Source: Rhizobium sp. CIAT894 (lineage in GTDB: Bacteria > Pseudomonadota > Alphaproteobacteria > Rhizobiales > Rhizobiaceae). From it: 64,000 nt of DNA. The translations under genes were made by a program, and so were the position numbers. The DNA lies in NCBI RefSeq assembly GCF_000172795.2, contig NZ_CP020947.1:4047001-4111000 (forward strand). The letters are read 5' to 3'. The notes under the pieces are model-generated. The model had not been told where the DNA came from, searched no databases, and saw only the letters and a program-made list of their open reading frames with translations. Positions 1-7,341 of this stretch are shown in pieces; position 1 is the stretch's first letter; every line of letters begins with the position of its first letter.

Positions 1-556
1 CGTGCTTCGGCAGCCCGGCCTGCAGGCGGCGGATCTCGCTGACCGGAACATAGGTACCTGTGGGATTGCCGGGATTGGCGATGAAGACGATCTTGGTCTT
101 CTCCGTCACTGCCGCCAGGATCGCGTCGACATCGACGGTATAGTCCTTTTCCCGGACGACGACAGGCGTGGCGCCTGCGCCCATGATCTGGATCTTGTAG
201 ACGAGGAAGCCGTGCTCGGTGATAACGGCCTCATCACCGGCGCCGAGATAGACATGGCAAAGCAGGCCGAGCAGTTCGTCGGAACCGTTGCCGCACAGGA
301 TGTTTGCCGGATTGAGACCATGCACGGCAGCGATCGCCTCGCGCAGTTCGACCGCCTGCCCGTCGGGATAGCGCCCAAGATCGCCGCCAGCAGCCTTGAA
401 GGCCTCGATCGCCTTCGGGCTGGCACCGAGCGGCGTCTCGTTGGACGAAAGCTTGTAGACGCGGGCAACGCCCGGCACATGTTCCTTGCCCGGCACATAA
501 GATGCGATATCGAGAATACCGGGACGCGGAACGGGCTTGCTCATCTCAACGCTCAT
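1..556 (-). CDS. hisC: Histidinol-phosphate aminotransferase, 5' part only
   Basis: PLP-dependent class I/II aminotransferase that converts imidazole-acetol phosphate to histidinol phosphate in histidine synthesis. The reading frame opens with [10 protein letters not shown] and continues to the window edge, giving about 185 residues. It shows the family's N-terminal SSNETPLG substrate segment, then YPDG, the CGNGSDELL cofactor-phosphate segment and the ANPGNPTGT motif, all in the usual order. The PLP lysine lies beyond the window. ATG codons at 556 and 544 are in frame and either could be the start. Rhizobial HisC-type enzymes may also transaminate aromatic or prephenate-type substrates, so the histidine role is the likely but not exclusive one. 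The next gene upstream on the same strand is the methyltransferase, 79 bases away. Confidence 0.93.
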   Translation of the reverse strand, partial: MSVEMSKPVPRPGILDIASYVPGKEHVPGVARVYKLSSNETPLGASPKAIEAFKAAGGDLGRYPDGQAVELREAIAAVHGLNPANILCGNGSDELLGLLCHVYLGAGDEAVITEHGFLVYKIQIMGAGATPVVVREKDYTVDVDAILAAVTEKTKIVFIANPGNPTGTYVPVSEIRRLQAGLPKH

Positions 557-635
557 GGGATCGACCTTGGAATTGCCGGAAAATGACCCCGTGGCATTAA
601 AGCGGAATCCGGTTCTTGTCGAGAGCCGGGCGGCC

Positions 636-1376
636 TCAGCGGTTGCGTGTGGTCGGTACGCCATGCGGCGCCAGAACCGGCACGAAGACGCGGCGAGAGG
701 CGCGTGCCGCAACCGGCAGCCCCTGATAGAGCCGCTTCTGCGCCTCGACGATGATGACGCCTGAAAAGGCCGGCCACAGCGTTCGGCCGATCCGCTCGAA
801 GGCGCGCCGAAGCCGCAGGATGGTCCTGAGCTTGGAAGGCGGGAAGAACAGCGCTTCGGCCGTTGCGCCTGGGGTAAAATTCGTCTCACGCAGCAGATGC
901 GTCAGCTGACCGCGCGAATAGGGGCGGCCCGAACCGAAGGGCGTATGCTCCATGCGGGCCCACACACCGCGCCGGTTCGGCACGACAATAACCAGCCGCC
1001 CGCCCGGCGCCAGCACCCGCCAGAGCTCCTTCAGCGTCTCGCGCGGGCTTTCGGCAAATTCCAGCGAATGCACCATCAGCACCCGGTCAATCGAGGAATC
1101 CGGCAGCGGCAGTTCCTCGTCGAAGACAAGTGTCGTCGACGAGAGCGAGCCCATTGGCCAGTTCACCGCGCCCTGCCCGGCCGGCATGAAGGCGAAGGTG
1201 CGCTCGGTATCGGCCTGGAAGCGGTCGAGGAAAGGCACGGCATAACCGAGGCCGACCAGGCGCTCCTGCGGCAGCCGCACCCAGAGCGAGGACAGCGCCA
1301 TGGCGATCGACTGCTCGGCAAGACGCCCGAGCTCGGAATGGTAGAACTGGCGTAGGTCGACGATATCGGCGTGCAT
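636..1376 (-). CDS. Class I SAM-dependent methyltransferase
   Basis: A 246-residue protein of the Methyltransf_11 type. A degenerate glycine loop ([14 protein letters not shown]) takes the place of motif I. Further along come the acidic/hydrophobic stretch [15 protein letters not shown] and the post-motif segment [18 protein letters not shown], which is very typical of the family. The substrate cannot be read from the sequence. I start at the ATG at 1376 ([10 protein letters not shown]) because the upstream extension of 25 residues is unlike folded protein and would run towards gloB. The gene is divergent from gloB with an 89-base gap that must carry both promoters. It lies upstream of hisC on the same strand and could be co-transcribed with it. 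Confidence 0.85.
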   Translation of the reverse strand: MHADIVDLRQFYHSELGRLAEQSIAMALSSLWVRLPQERLVGLGYAVPFLDRFQADTERTFAFMPAGQGAVNWPMGSLSSTTLVFDEELPLPDSSIDRVLMVHSLEFAESPRETLKELWRVLAPGGRLVIVVPNRRGVWARMEHTPFGSGRPYSRGQLTHLLRETNFTPGATAEALFFPPSKLRTILRLRRAFERIGRTLWPAFSGVIIVEAQKRLYQGLPVAARASRRVFVPVLAPHGVPTTRNR

Positions 1377-1465
1377 TGCGATAAATGTTATCAGCGGGCG
1401 GTTGGACTTCAAGACCGGACCCTCTACATTTCCGCGAGACTCGCATGACAAGGGATTATTGCACG

Positions 1466-2236
1466 ATGAAACCTTTGGAATTAGACGTTTTTCTCTGCCG
1501 CACCGACAATTTCGGCGTTCTCGTCCACGATCCGGAGACCGGTTTTACCGCGGCGATCGACGCGCCGGAGGAAGCCCCGATCCTGGAAGCGGCGACACGC
1601 CGCGGCTGGAGGATCACCCATATCTTCACCACTCATCATCACACCGACCATGTCGCCGCCAACCTGGCGCTGAAGGAGCAGTTCGGCTGCGAGATCATCG
1701 GCCCGATCAACGAGGCCATCGCCATTCCCGGCCTCGACCGGACGATGGCCGATGGCGACAGCTTCCTTTTCGGCGATCACACGGTCGATGTCATCGAGAC
1801 ACCCGGCCACACCGCCGGCCACATCTGCTATCACTTCGTCGACGACAAGCTGCTCTTTGCCGCCGACACGCTGTTTGCGCTCGGCTGCGGCCGCCTGTTC
1901 GAACGCCCGGCCGCCGACATGTGGCATTCGCTGCAGAAACTTGCCGTGCTGCCGGATGAGACCGCGGTCTATTTCGGCCACGAATATACGCTCTCCAATG
2001 CTCGTTTCGCACTAACGGTCGATCCCGGCAATGAGCGGCTGAAGAGCCGTGCGGGTGAGATCGAGGCCTTGCGGGCCGATGGCAAGTTCACCATTCCGAC
2101 GACGCTGGGGCTGGAGAAGGAAACCAATCCGTTCCTGCGCGCCGCCGATCCGGCGATCCGCCGCAATCTGCTGATGGAAGGCAAGACCAACGAAGAAGTC
2201 TTTGCCGAGATCCGCAAGCGCAAGGACAATTTCTGA
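1466..2236 (+). CDS. gloB: Hydroxyacylglutathione hydrolase (glyoxalase II)
   Basis: Hydrolyses S-D-lactoylglutathione to D-lactate and glutathione, the second step of methylglyoxal detoxification in the cytoplasm. The 256-residue product has the metallo-beta-lactamase fold signature THHHTDH at residues 56-62 (H57, H59, D61, H62), TPGHTAGH as the next metal ligand region, and the C-terminal HAGH domain with FGHEYT and NPFLR. Length equals the family norm of about 250-260. The ATG at 1466 gives the conserved start [17 protein letters not shown]. An in-frame ATG at 1445 would add seven residues. Its stop codon overlaps the start of the cupin gene by one base (TGATG), so the two are translationally coupled. 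Confidence 0.94.
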   Translation: MKPLELDVFLCRTDNFGVLVHDPETGFTAAIDAPEEAPILEAATRRGWRITHIFTTHHHTDHVAANLALKEQFGCEIIGPINEAIAIPGLDRTMADGDSFLFGDHTVDVIETPGHTAGHICYHFVDDKLLFAADTLFALGCGRLFERPAADMWHSLQKLAVLPDETAVYFGHEYTLSNARFALTVDPGNERLKSRAGEIEALRADGKFTIPTTLGLEKETNPFLRAADPAIRRNLLMEGKTNEEVFAEIRKRKDNF

Positions 2237-2658
2237 TGTCTCCCGAGGAGATCATCCGCGAACTCGGCATGCAGCCGCACCCGGAAGGCGGCTGGTATGT
2301 GCAGACCTTCCGCGACACTATGGGCGGAGAGCGCGGCCACTCGACGGCGATCTACTACCTCCTGACCAGGGGGCAGCGCTCGCACTGGCACCGCGTCCAT
2401 GACGCCGCCGAGGTCTGGCATTATTACGCCGGCGCGCCGCTTTCGCTGCACCGCTCGGAAGACGGAACAGCAAGCGAGACGCTGACGATCGGAACGAACC
2501 TTCCCGCCGGCGAACGGCCGCAGGCGATCGTTCCCGCCAACTGGTGGCAATCGGCCGAAAGCCTCGGCGATTTCACCCTGGTCGGCTGCACCGTTGCGCC
2601 CGGCTTCGAATTTTCGAGCTTCGAGATGGCGCCGCCAGGCTGGAAGCCCGGCGGCTGA
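2236..2658 (+). CDS. Cupin family protein (DUF985 type)
   Basis: A 140-residue single-domain cupin of the DUF985/Cupin_5 group. It begins with EEIIRELGMQPHPEGGWY, which is characteristic of the family, followed by STAIYYLLT, the HWHRVHDAAEVWHYYAG core and GCTVAPGFEFSSFEM near the end. The H-x-H and E residues of the core could bind metal or a small ligand. Biochemical function of this family is poorly known; sugar-epimerase-like folds have been noted for relatives. Start and gloB stop share one base, so it forms a two-gene unit with gloB. The next gene is convergent and ends 2 bases away. Confidence 0.85.
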   Translation: MSPEEIIRELGMQPHPEGGWYVQTFRDTMGGERGHSTAIYYLLTRGQRSHWHRVHDAAEVWHYYAGAPLSLHRSEDGTASETLTIGTNLPAGERPQAIVPANWWQSAESLGDFTLVGCTVAPGFEFSSFEMAPPGWKPGG

Positions 2659-2660
2659 GA

Positions 2661-3548
2661 TCATTCCGCCGCAACGGCCGGCTGGATCTTGCGGCGGAAC
2701 ATGTTCTGGGCGGCCAGCACCGCCCCGCCGGTGACGAGCAGGCAGGCGAGCGCGATGCGCCAGCTCGGCTCGGCAAAGCCGAACAGCGTCAGGATCAGCG
2801 TCGACAGCAGCGGTGCGGCATAACTCGCCGCACCGAGGATCTGGATATCGCCGTTCTTGACGCCGTAATCCCAGGCGTAGAAGGCAGCCCCTACGGGCAG
2901 GAGCCCGAGCCCGGCGACGGCGAGCCATTCGAAGGCCGTTGCCGGCCAGACGGTCGTCTCCAGGCCGAGGTGACAGAACAGCGACAGGATCGAGGTCGCA
3001 AGGCAGAAGCCGGTGACGACATCGGTGGAGACGGCGTCAAAACGCCGGGTCAGCAGCGAGTAACCGGACCAGGTGAAGGCGCTGAGAAAGGCGGCCCCGT
3101 AACCGACGGCATAGGCGCCGTTAAAATCGATGCCGTTGCGGGCGACGATCAGGAAGGTGCCGCAGAGCCCGGCAAGGGCGCCGGTAACATGATACCAGCG
3201 CAGACGCTCGCCCGGCAGCAGCGCCGAGCCGACGACGATCAGCAGCGGCCAGAGATAGGCGACCAGCCCGGCCTCGACCGCCGGGGCGTTTCTGAGCGCG
3301 GTGAAATAGAGGAAATGATAGCCGAAAAGGCCTGCGATGCCGGTCAACCAGACCTTGGCCGGCTGCTTCAGCAGCGCCAGGCGGGCGGGGTTGACGACAA
3401 GCACGACGAGGCCGGGGATGCTGCCGATCGCAAAGCAGATGGCCGAAAGCTGGAACGGCGGCATCCTGCCGGAGGCTGATGTAAACAGCGCCAGGAACGA
3501 CCACATCAAAATGGCCGTGAAACCGATCAAAGTCGCGCGAAGCTTCAC
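2661..3548 (-). CDS. DMT-superfamily exporter (EamA, YddG-like)
   Basis: A 295-residue inner-membrane protein with ten predicted hydrophobic segments in two EamA repeats. It resembles the aromatic amino acid exporter YddG and other drug/metabolite transporters. Features visible are the N-terminal helix LIGFTAILMWSFLALFT, the end of repeat one at VTGALAGLCGTFLIV, and the repeat-two segment YAAPLLSTLILTLFGFAEPSW. The start is a GTG at 3548. A purine-rich ribosome site (GAAGGGGGA) lies about 5 bases upstream and decides it, and the next in-frame ATG would delete the first helix. The substrate is not determinable. The gene converges with the cupin gene. Confidence 0.85.
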   Translation of the reverse strand: MKLRATLIGFTAILMWSFLALFTSASGRMPPFQLSAICFAIGSIPGLVVLVVNPARLALLKQPAKVWLTGIAGLFGYHFLYFTALRNAPAVEAGLVAYLWPLLIVVGSALLPGERLRWYHVTGALAGLCGTFLIVARNGIDFNGAYAVGYGAAFLSAFTWSGYSLLTRRFDAVSTDVVTGFCLATSILSLFCHLGLETTVWPATAFEWLAVAGLGLLPVGAAFYAWDYGVKNGDIQILGAASYAAPLLSTLILTLFGFAEPSWRIALACLLVTGGAVLAAQNMFRRKIQPAVAAE

Positions 3549-3578
3549 CCGTCCCCCTTCACGCAGGCAGAAGCCCCG

Positions 3579-4358
3579 TCAGCTGTTGCTGCCATACTTG
3601 ACGGCAGTGATCGTCACCATGCCATATTCTGTGGGAATGCGCACATAGACGGGAGCGTATACATTTGCCGCGTCCGACTTGGCAAACCAAATTTCCATCC
3701 GGTCGCTCTTGCTGAGATAGACGATGTCCTTGCGGCCCTTCTTGTAGCCCGAGCGCGGCACGAAGCGCACGCCGCAGACGACGGCCTTGCCCTTGAAGCC
3801 GTCGGTCGAAAAATCCTCGTCGCCCTTCGGCGACAGCACCAGATCCATGCGCGTCTCGCCGTCGAAGATCGGCAGCGTCTGCGAGCAGACCTTGGTGTCG
3901 CCGGTGAAGACCAGCCCGGAGATCGGATCGAGCACCGAGCGCATGTCGCCCGGCGTGACATCGACCCAGTTCTTCGGCCGTTTCGGCGCCGGCGTCGTCG
4001 TTGCCGAGACGATATTGCCGTTGCGGTAGCTCACCTCATAGACGCGGGCCTTCTTGCCGGTCTTGTAATAGAGCGAATATTTCTGCGCCTGCAGCCTGTC
4101 GTCCCGCACGACGCCGGTGACGCTGGTCTTGGCCGAAATCGTCGTGATGAGATCGGCAAGGCCGGCCGAATTGATGCTGCCGGCGATCTTGTAGCTGTGA
4201 TCGTCCTCGATCTCGGTCAGGAACGCGGCGCGCGCGATCGGCAGGCCCGCGAGCGTCACCCGGTACTCCGTCCGATGCTGGATTTCGGCCGCCGATGCCG
4301 GTATGGCAAGAAGCGCTGTTATGGCCGAAATGAAAATCCGTCTGCCCGTATGAGCCAT
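3579..4358 (-). CDS. DUF3108 exported protein
   Basis: A 259-residue protein with a clear Sec signal peptide (MAHTGRRIFISAITALLAIPASAA, cleavage near residue 24). The mature part matches the DUF3108 family: AEIQHRTEYRVTLAGLPIARA, then the basic beta-rich body and the C-terminal PTEYGMVTITAVKYG. It is expected to be periplasmic. Function of the family is not established. ATG 4358 is chosen because it sits directly before the signal peptide; the open frame upstream of it has no coding character. It is divergent from rpmB, whose promoter lies at 4477-4505. Confidence 0.85.
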   Translation of the reverse strand: MAHTGRRIFISAITALLAIPASAAEIQHRTEYRVTLAGLPIARAAFLTEIEDDHSYKIAGSINSAGLADLITTISAKTSVTGVVRDDRLQAQKYSLYYKTGKKARVYEVSYRNGNIVSATTTPAPKRPKNWVDVTPGDMRSVLDPISGLVFTGDTKVCSQTLPIFDGETRMDLVLSPKGDEDFSTDGFKGKAVVCGVRFVPRSGYKKGRKDIVYLSKSDRMEIWFAKSDAANVYAPVYVRIPTEYGMVTITAVKYGSNS

Positions 4359-4476
4359 GAATGAAGCCTTGTCTTGCCGCGCGCCGGCAGCCTTTGCCGA
4401 GCGCTCTATACTCCTGCCGTGAAGCGAAGAAAACAGCAGCTTTTTGACAGAATTGCGGGAAAGGCCAAGGTTTGGC

Positions 4477-4505
4477 TTGACGCGAGCGGCCGGTCTGACT
4501 ATAGA
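4477..4505 (+). promoter_or_regulatory. Sigma-70-type promoter of rpmB
   Basis: TTGACG at 4477-4482 and TATAGA at 4500-4505 are separated by exactly 17 bases, close to the housekeeping sigma consensus. It lies 95 bases before the rpmB ATG and on the same strand. No other equally good pair was seen in this intergenic region. Confidence 0.7.
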
Positions 4506-4599
4506 ACCGCAACTTTCCAATCATGCCCGTTGGATTGCGCGCCCGGTTTTGCCGGGAATGGCAATTCGATGGCCCGAGAAAAACAAGAATAGGTGTTCC

Positions 4600-4896
4600 A
4601 TGTCCCGCGTGTGCGAATTGACCGGCAAGGCCGTCCTGACTGGTAACAATGTCAGCCATGCCAACAACAAGACCAAGCGCCGGTTCCTGCCGAACCTGTG
4701 CCAGGTAACGCTGATTTCCGACGCTCTCAACCAGCGTTATCGTCTTCGCGTTTCGGCTGCTGCCCTTCGCTCCGTCGAGCATCGTGGCGGCCTCGATGCC
4801 TTCCTGATCAAGGCAAGCGAGAACGAACTGTCGATGCGCGCGCGCCTGCTGCGCCGTCAGATCGTCAAGAAGAACGCCGAAGCCGCTGCTGCGTAA
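4600..4896 (+). CDS. rpmB: 50S ribosomal protein L28
   Basis: 98-residue large-subunit ribosomal protein. It begins [20 protein letters not shown] and carries the conserved [13 protein letters not shown] segment and an arginine-rich C terminus, all diagnostic for L28. It is the longer alphaproteobacterial form (about 97-98 residues against 78 in E. coli). ATG 4600 gives the universally conserved N terminus. The gene is monocistronic in appearance, preceded by a strong promoter at 4477-4505 and followed by a hairpin/T-run at 4924-4963. Confidence 0.97.
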   Translation: MSRVCELTGKAVLTGNNVSHANNKTKRRFLPNLCQVTLISDALNQRYRLRVSAAALRSVEHRGGLDAFLIKASENELSMRARLLRRQIVKKNAEAAAA

Positions 4897-4923
4897 GCTT
4901 CTTCCCTTCTTTCATACGGTTTC

Positions 4924-4963
4924 AAAAGGCTTGCACGGATAAAACCGGTCAGGCCTTTTGCTT
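4924..4963 (+). terminator. Probable intrinsic terminator of rpmB
   Basis: AAAAGGC at 4924-4930 pairs with GCCTTTT at 4953-4959, followed by a T-rich tail. An alternative, mutually exclusive stem (TCAGGC 4949-4954 with GCCTGA 4965-4970) overlaps its 3' arm. It lies between rpmB and the yhhQ aptamer. Confidence 0.5.
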
Positions 4964-4979
4964 TGCCTGAGCACTCCAA

Positions 4980-5009
4980 CTGGTGGCATCACCCAGGATA
5001 AAAAAATGC
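4980..5009 (+). promoter_or_regulatory. Candidate preQ1-I riboswitch of yhhQ
   Basis: An H-type pseudoknot with preQ1-I geometry. P1: CUGG 4980-4983 pairs with CCAG 4993-4996. U4984 follows P1, as U6 does in known aptamers. The loop GCAU 4986-4989 pairs with AUGC 5006-5009 to form P2. C4992, preceded by A, sits just before the 3' strand of P1, the position of the ligand-pairing cytosine. The A-rich joining loop AUAAAAAA at 4998-5005 matches, as I recall it, that of the B. subtilis queC aptamer. The 3' strand of P2 contains the yhhQ start codon and the 3' strand of P1 overlaps its AGGA ribosome site, so ligand binding should block translation. P1 is only 4 bp, which is a weakness. Confidence 0.68.
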
Positions 5010-5641
5010 TGAAGACCCGCTATACGATCGCCTATGTCGCCCTGATGACGCTTGTCGTCGTCGCTTCCAACTTCCTCGTCCAGTTTCCGCTGAACGCCGA
5101 AGTCGCCGGCATCAACCTGGCCGACATCCTGACCTGGGGCGCCTTCTCCTACCCGGTCGCCTTCCTGATCACCGACCTGACCAACCGCCAGTTCGGCCCG
5201 CAGGCAGCCCGCAAGGTCGTCTTTGCCGGCTTCGTCGTCGGCGTGACACTGTCCTTCTTCACCTCGGTGCCGCGCATCGCCATCGCCTCCGGCTCCGCCT
5301 ATCTCGCCGGCCAGTTGCTCGATATCGCCGTCTTCAACCGCCTTCGCCGCCAGGCCTGGTGGCGCGCGCCGCTCGTCGGCTCGCTGATCGGCTCGGCGCT
5401 CGATACGGTGATGTTCTTCTCGCTGTCCTTCGCCGCGTTTTTCGTCTTCCTCGGCCCGAACGAACCCTTCGCGCTGGAAGCCGCTCCCATCTTCGGCGTC
5501 TTCGCCACGGAGGCGCCGCGCTGGATTTCCTGGGCGCTCGGCGATTTCGCCGTCAAGATGATCGTCGGCCTCGTCATGCTGCTGCCCTATGGCGCGCTGA
5601 TGAACGTGCTGCGGCCGATGCAGGCCGCGCGCGCCAGCTGA
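5006..5641 (+). CDS. yhhQ: Queuosine-precursor transporter YhhQ (VUT family)
   Basis: A 211-residue inner-membrane protein with about six hydrophobic segments, of the COG1738/YhhQ family that takes up preQ0/preQ1 for tRNA queuosine synthesis. Family marks are the N-terminal segment YVALMTLVVVASNFL, INLADILTWGAFSYPVAFLI, TDLTNRQFGPQAARKVV and the C-terminal FAVKMIVGLVMLLPYG. The ATG at 5006 is preceded by AGGA at a good distance. Both this site and the start codon are embedded in the pseudoknot at 4980-5009, which fits feedback control by a queuosine precursor. It follows rpmB but is separated from it by a terminator-like hairpin. Confidence 0.88.
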   Translation: MLKTRYTIAYVALMTLVVVASNFLVQFPLNAEVAGINLADILTWGAFSYPVAFLITDLTNRQFGPQAARKVVFAGFVVGVTLSFFTSVPRIAIASGSAYLAGQLLDIAVFNRLRRQAWWRAPLVGSLIGSALDTVMFFSLSFAAFFVFLGPNEPFALEAAPIFGVFATEAPRWISWALGDFAVKMIVGLVMLLPYGALMNVLRPMQAARAS

Positions 5642-5650
5642 GCAACGAGA

Positions 5651-6214
5651 TCACCGACGCCGCCGGACAGCCCCGGCGGCGATCGCAGGATGAAGCAGCA
5701 CCCCTGCCGTCAGATCGTCGATCTCCCGCGATGAATCGAGCCGCAGCACCGGCCCGGTCTGCGTTTCCAGCCATTGTTCATGCGCCGCCAGACTGCGCCG
5801 CTCGGGGCCCGCTGTATCGTAACTCGCCGCCCATTCCATGAATTCTCTGCTTTTGACTTCCATGTCGCCCCCCGGCCCGATCCTCTCTCCGTATCGGGCG
5901 ACTTCCCGCGCACGGATGCGCGCCATCCGGAGTTCCGGCTCGATCCTGAGGAACACGATCAGATCGTAGAACGGCTCGAGCGGCCCGCCCCATTTCAGCG
6001 CGGAGCCGGAGAGCACCCAACCGTCATGGCGCGCCGCCGTCTCGAGAAGCAGCCGAATGCGCTCGTCGGCATCCCTTGCCGTGGTATAGGGCGGCTCGGT
6101 CGGCAGCCAGAAAAAATCGTCGGTGTCGAGATGGGCGATATCGAGCTTTTCGGCAAGCGCAAGGCCGAGCGATGTCGTGCCGGAACCGGACGCGCCCATG
6201 ACATGGATATGCAC
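5651..6214 (-). CDS. P-loop nucleotide kinase-like ATPase
   Basis: A 187-residue AAA/adenylate-kinase-like protein with Walker A GASGSGTTS at residues 7-15. It continues with HLDTDDFFWLPTEPPYT, a substrate-site pattern common to the FlaR/topology-modulation-like kinases, and the lid-like region RARE-VARYGERIGPGGDM. The second threonine of the P-loop (GTTS in place of GKS/T) lacks the usual lysine, so ATP chemistry may be altered; this variant is seen in other members of the group. The start is a GTG at 6214, supported by GGAGGG eight bases upstream. Substrate is unknown. It converges with yhhQ. Confidence 0.75.
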   Translation of the reverse strand: MHIHVMGASGSGTTSLGLALAEKLDIAHLDTDDFFWLPTEPPYTTARDADERIRLLLETAARHDGWVLSGSALKWGGPLEPFYDLIVFLRIEPELRMARIRAREVARYGERIGPGGDMEVKSREFMEWAASYDTAGPERRSLAAHEQWLETQTGPVLRLDSSREIDDLTAGVLLHPAIAAGAVRRRR

Positions 6215-6298
6215 GATGATTTCCCTCCGATAGCGGCGACGGGACGAAGGCTCAGATTGGCCGACCGCGGTTCAATCCGATAGCCAAAGCGTATGACA

Positions 6299-7318
6299 TC
6301 AGTCTGACGCGGCCTGCTTCACATTGTCGGAAAGTCGGAATTCCAGCATCAGATTGCGCTGCAGGATCGAATGGTTGTCGTCCGAGATCAGGATGAGATG
6401 GGTCGAGCCGTCGGCGGCCTGGAAAGTGTCGAGCCCTTCCATATTGTCGATCTGCGAATTGAAATCGCCTTCGAGCAGCAACTCACCGTCGACGACGGCG
6501 CCGGGTCGGATATCGGCGCCCTTGATGCGCCGAAGGCGCATGCCGATACCTTCGGCCATGTTGAAACGCCGCTCCAACAGCAGCAGGTCGCCGTTCGGCA
6601 GGAAGGCGCCGTCGGTGACGTCGAAGCTGCCGTCGCGTGCGACCGCAAACTGGCCTTTCAGCGGCCCGCTCAGAATGGCCGCCAACCGGTTGCCGTCACG
6701 GTCGAGACCACGTTCGGAGACGATGACCACGCCGCCCTTGAGCGGGCTCGATGCGGGCGCGACAGTGATGGTTTCGATACCACGGTTGTCGCTCAGCATC
6801 TTGCGCGGGATGAGGATCGGCAGAGTGCCGATGGCGCGCGATTGGGCAAAGCCGGGATCGGGATAAACGTCGACGCGATGTTCCTGCTCGAAGGAGACCA
6901 GAATCCGGTCGCCGTCGAACGCCAGGCCCTCGGCATCCATATAACCCTTGCCCTCGAAGCTGCGTCCGGCGCTGTTCTTCATCGGGGTGATCTCGACATT
7001 GGAAAGGCCGGAAAGCCTGCCCTTGACGTCGCGCTCGATGCTGCCGGTCAGCCACTGGCCGGTATCGAGCACCACGACGAAATGTTTTTGATCCGGCCGG
7101 AAGCGGATGGAGGAGAGCGAGCCGAACAGCGCTTTGCTGGAGACCATCTCCAGCCCACCGAGAAATTCCAGCGAGCCGAATTGCATCTGCGAAGAGCCGA
7201 TCCTGAAATCGGATATTTGCCGGCTAATGACAGGCACGTCGCCGGCCCATGATGGGGAAGCGCCGGCAGCGATGCAGAGAAGGATCGACGCCACACGGCG
7301 GAGGCGCTTGCCTATCAT
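6299..7318 (-). CDS. Exported phytase-like esterase (PF13449 type)
   Basis: A 339-residue protein with signal peptide MIGKRLRRVASILLCIAAGASPSWA. The mature part follows the 'esterase-like activity of phytase' pattern: GSLSSIRFRPDQKHFVVVLDTG, DAEGLAFDGDRILVSFEQEHR, an RGIETITV segment, and the C-terminal DNMEGLDTFQAADGSTHLILISDDN, all beta-propeller-like strands. It is expected to be periplasmic. The substrate cannot be inferred; the phytase name reflects fold similarity only. It lies just downstream of cobT on the same strand (gap 23 bases) and could be transcribed with cobST, though no functional link is evident. Confidence 0.8.
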   Translation of the reverse strand: MIGKRLRRVASILLCIAAGASPSWAGDVPVISRQISDFRIGSSQMQFGSLEFLGGLEMVSSKALFGSLSSIRFRPDQKHFVVVLDTGQWLTGSIERDVKGRLSGLSNVEITPMKNSAGRSFEGKGYMDAEGLAFDGDRILVSFEQEHRVDVYPDPGFAQSRAIGTLPILIPRKMLSDNRGIETITVAPASSPLKGGVVIVSERGLDRDGNRLAAILSGPLKGQFAVARDGSFDVTDGAFLPNGDLLLLERRFNMAEGIGMRLRRIKGADIRPGAVVDGELLLEGDFNSQIDNMEGLDTFQAADGSTHLILISDDNHSILQRNLMLEFRLSDNVKQAASD

Positions 7319-7341
7319 TCCCGACGTTTCCCTGATTGGCG

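Noticed and set aside
6371..7252. Plus-strand frame opposite the phytase-like esterase
   Set aside because: Shadow of the minus-strand gene with a clear signal peptide and domain pattern.
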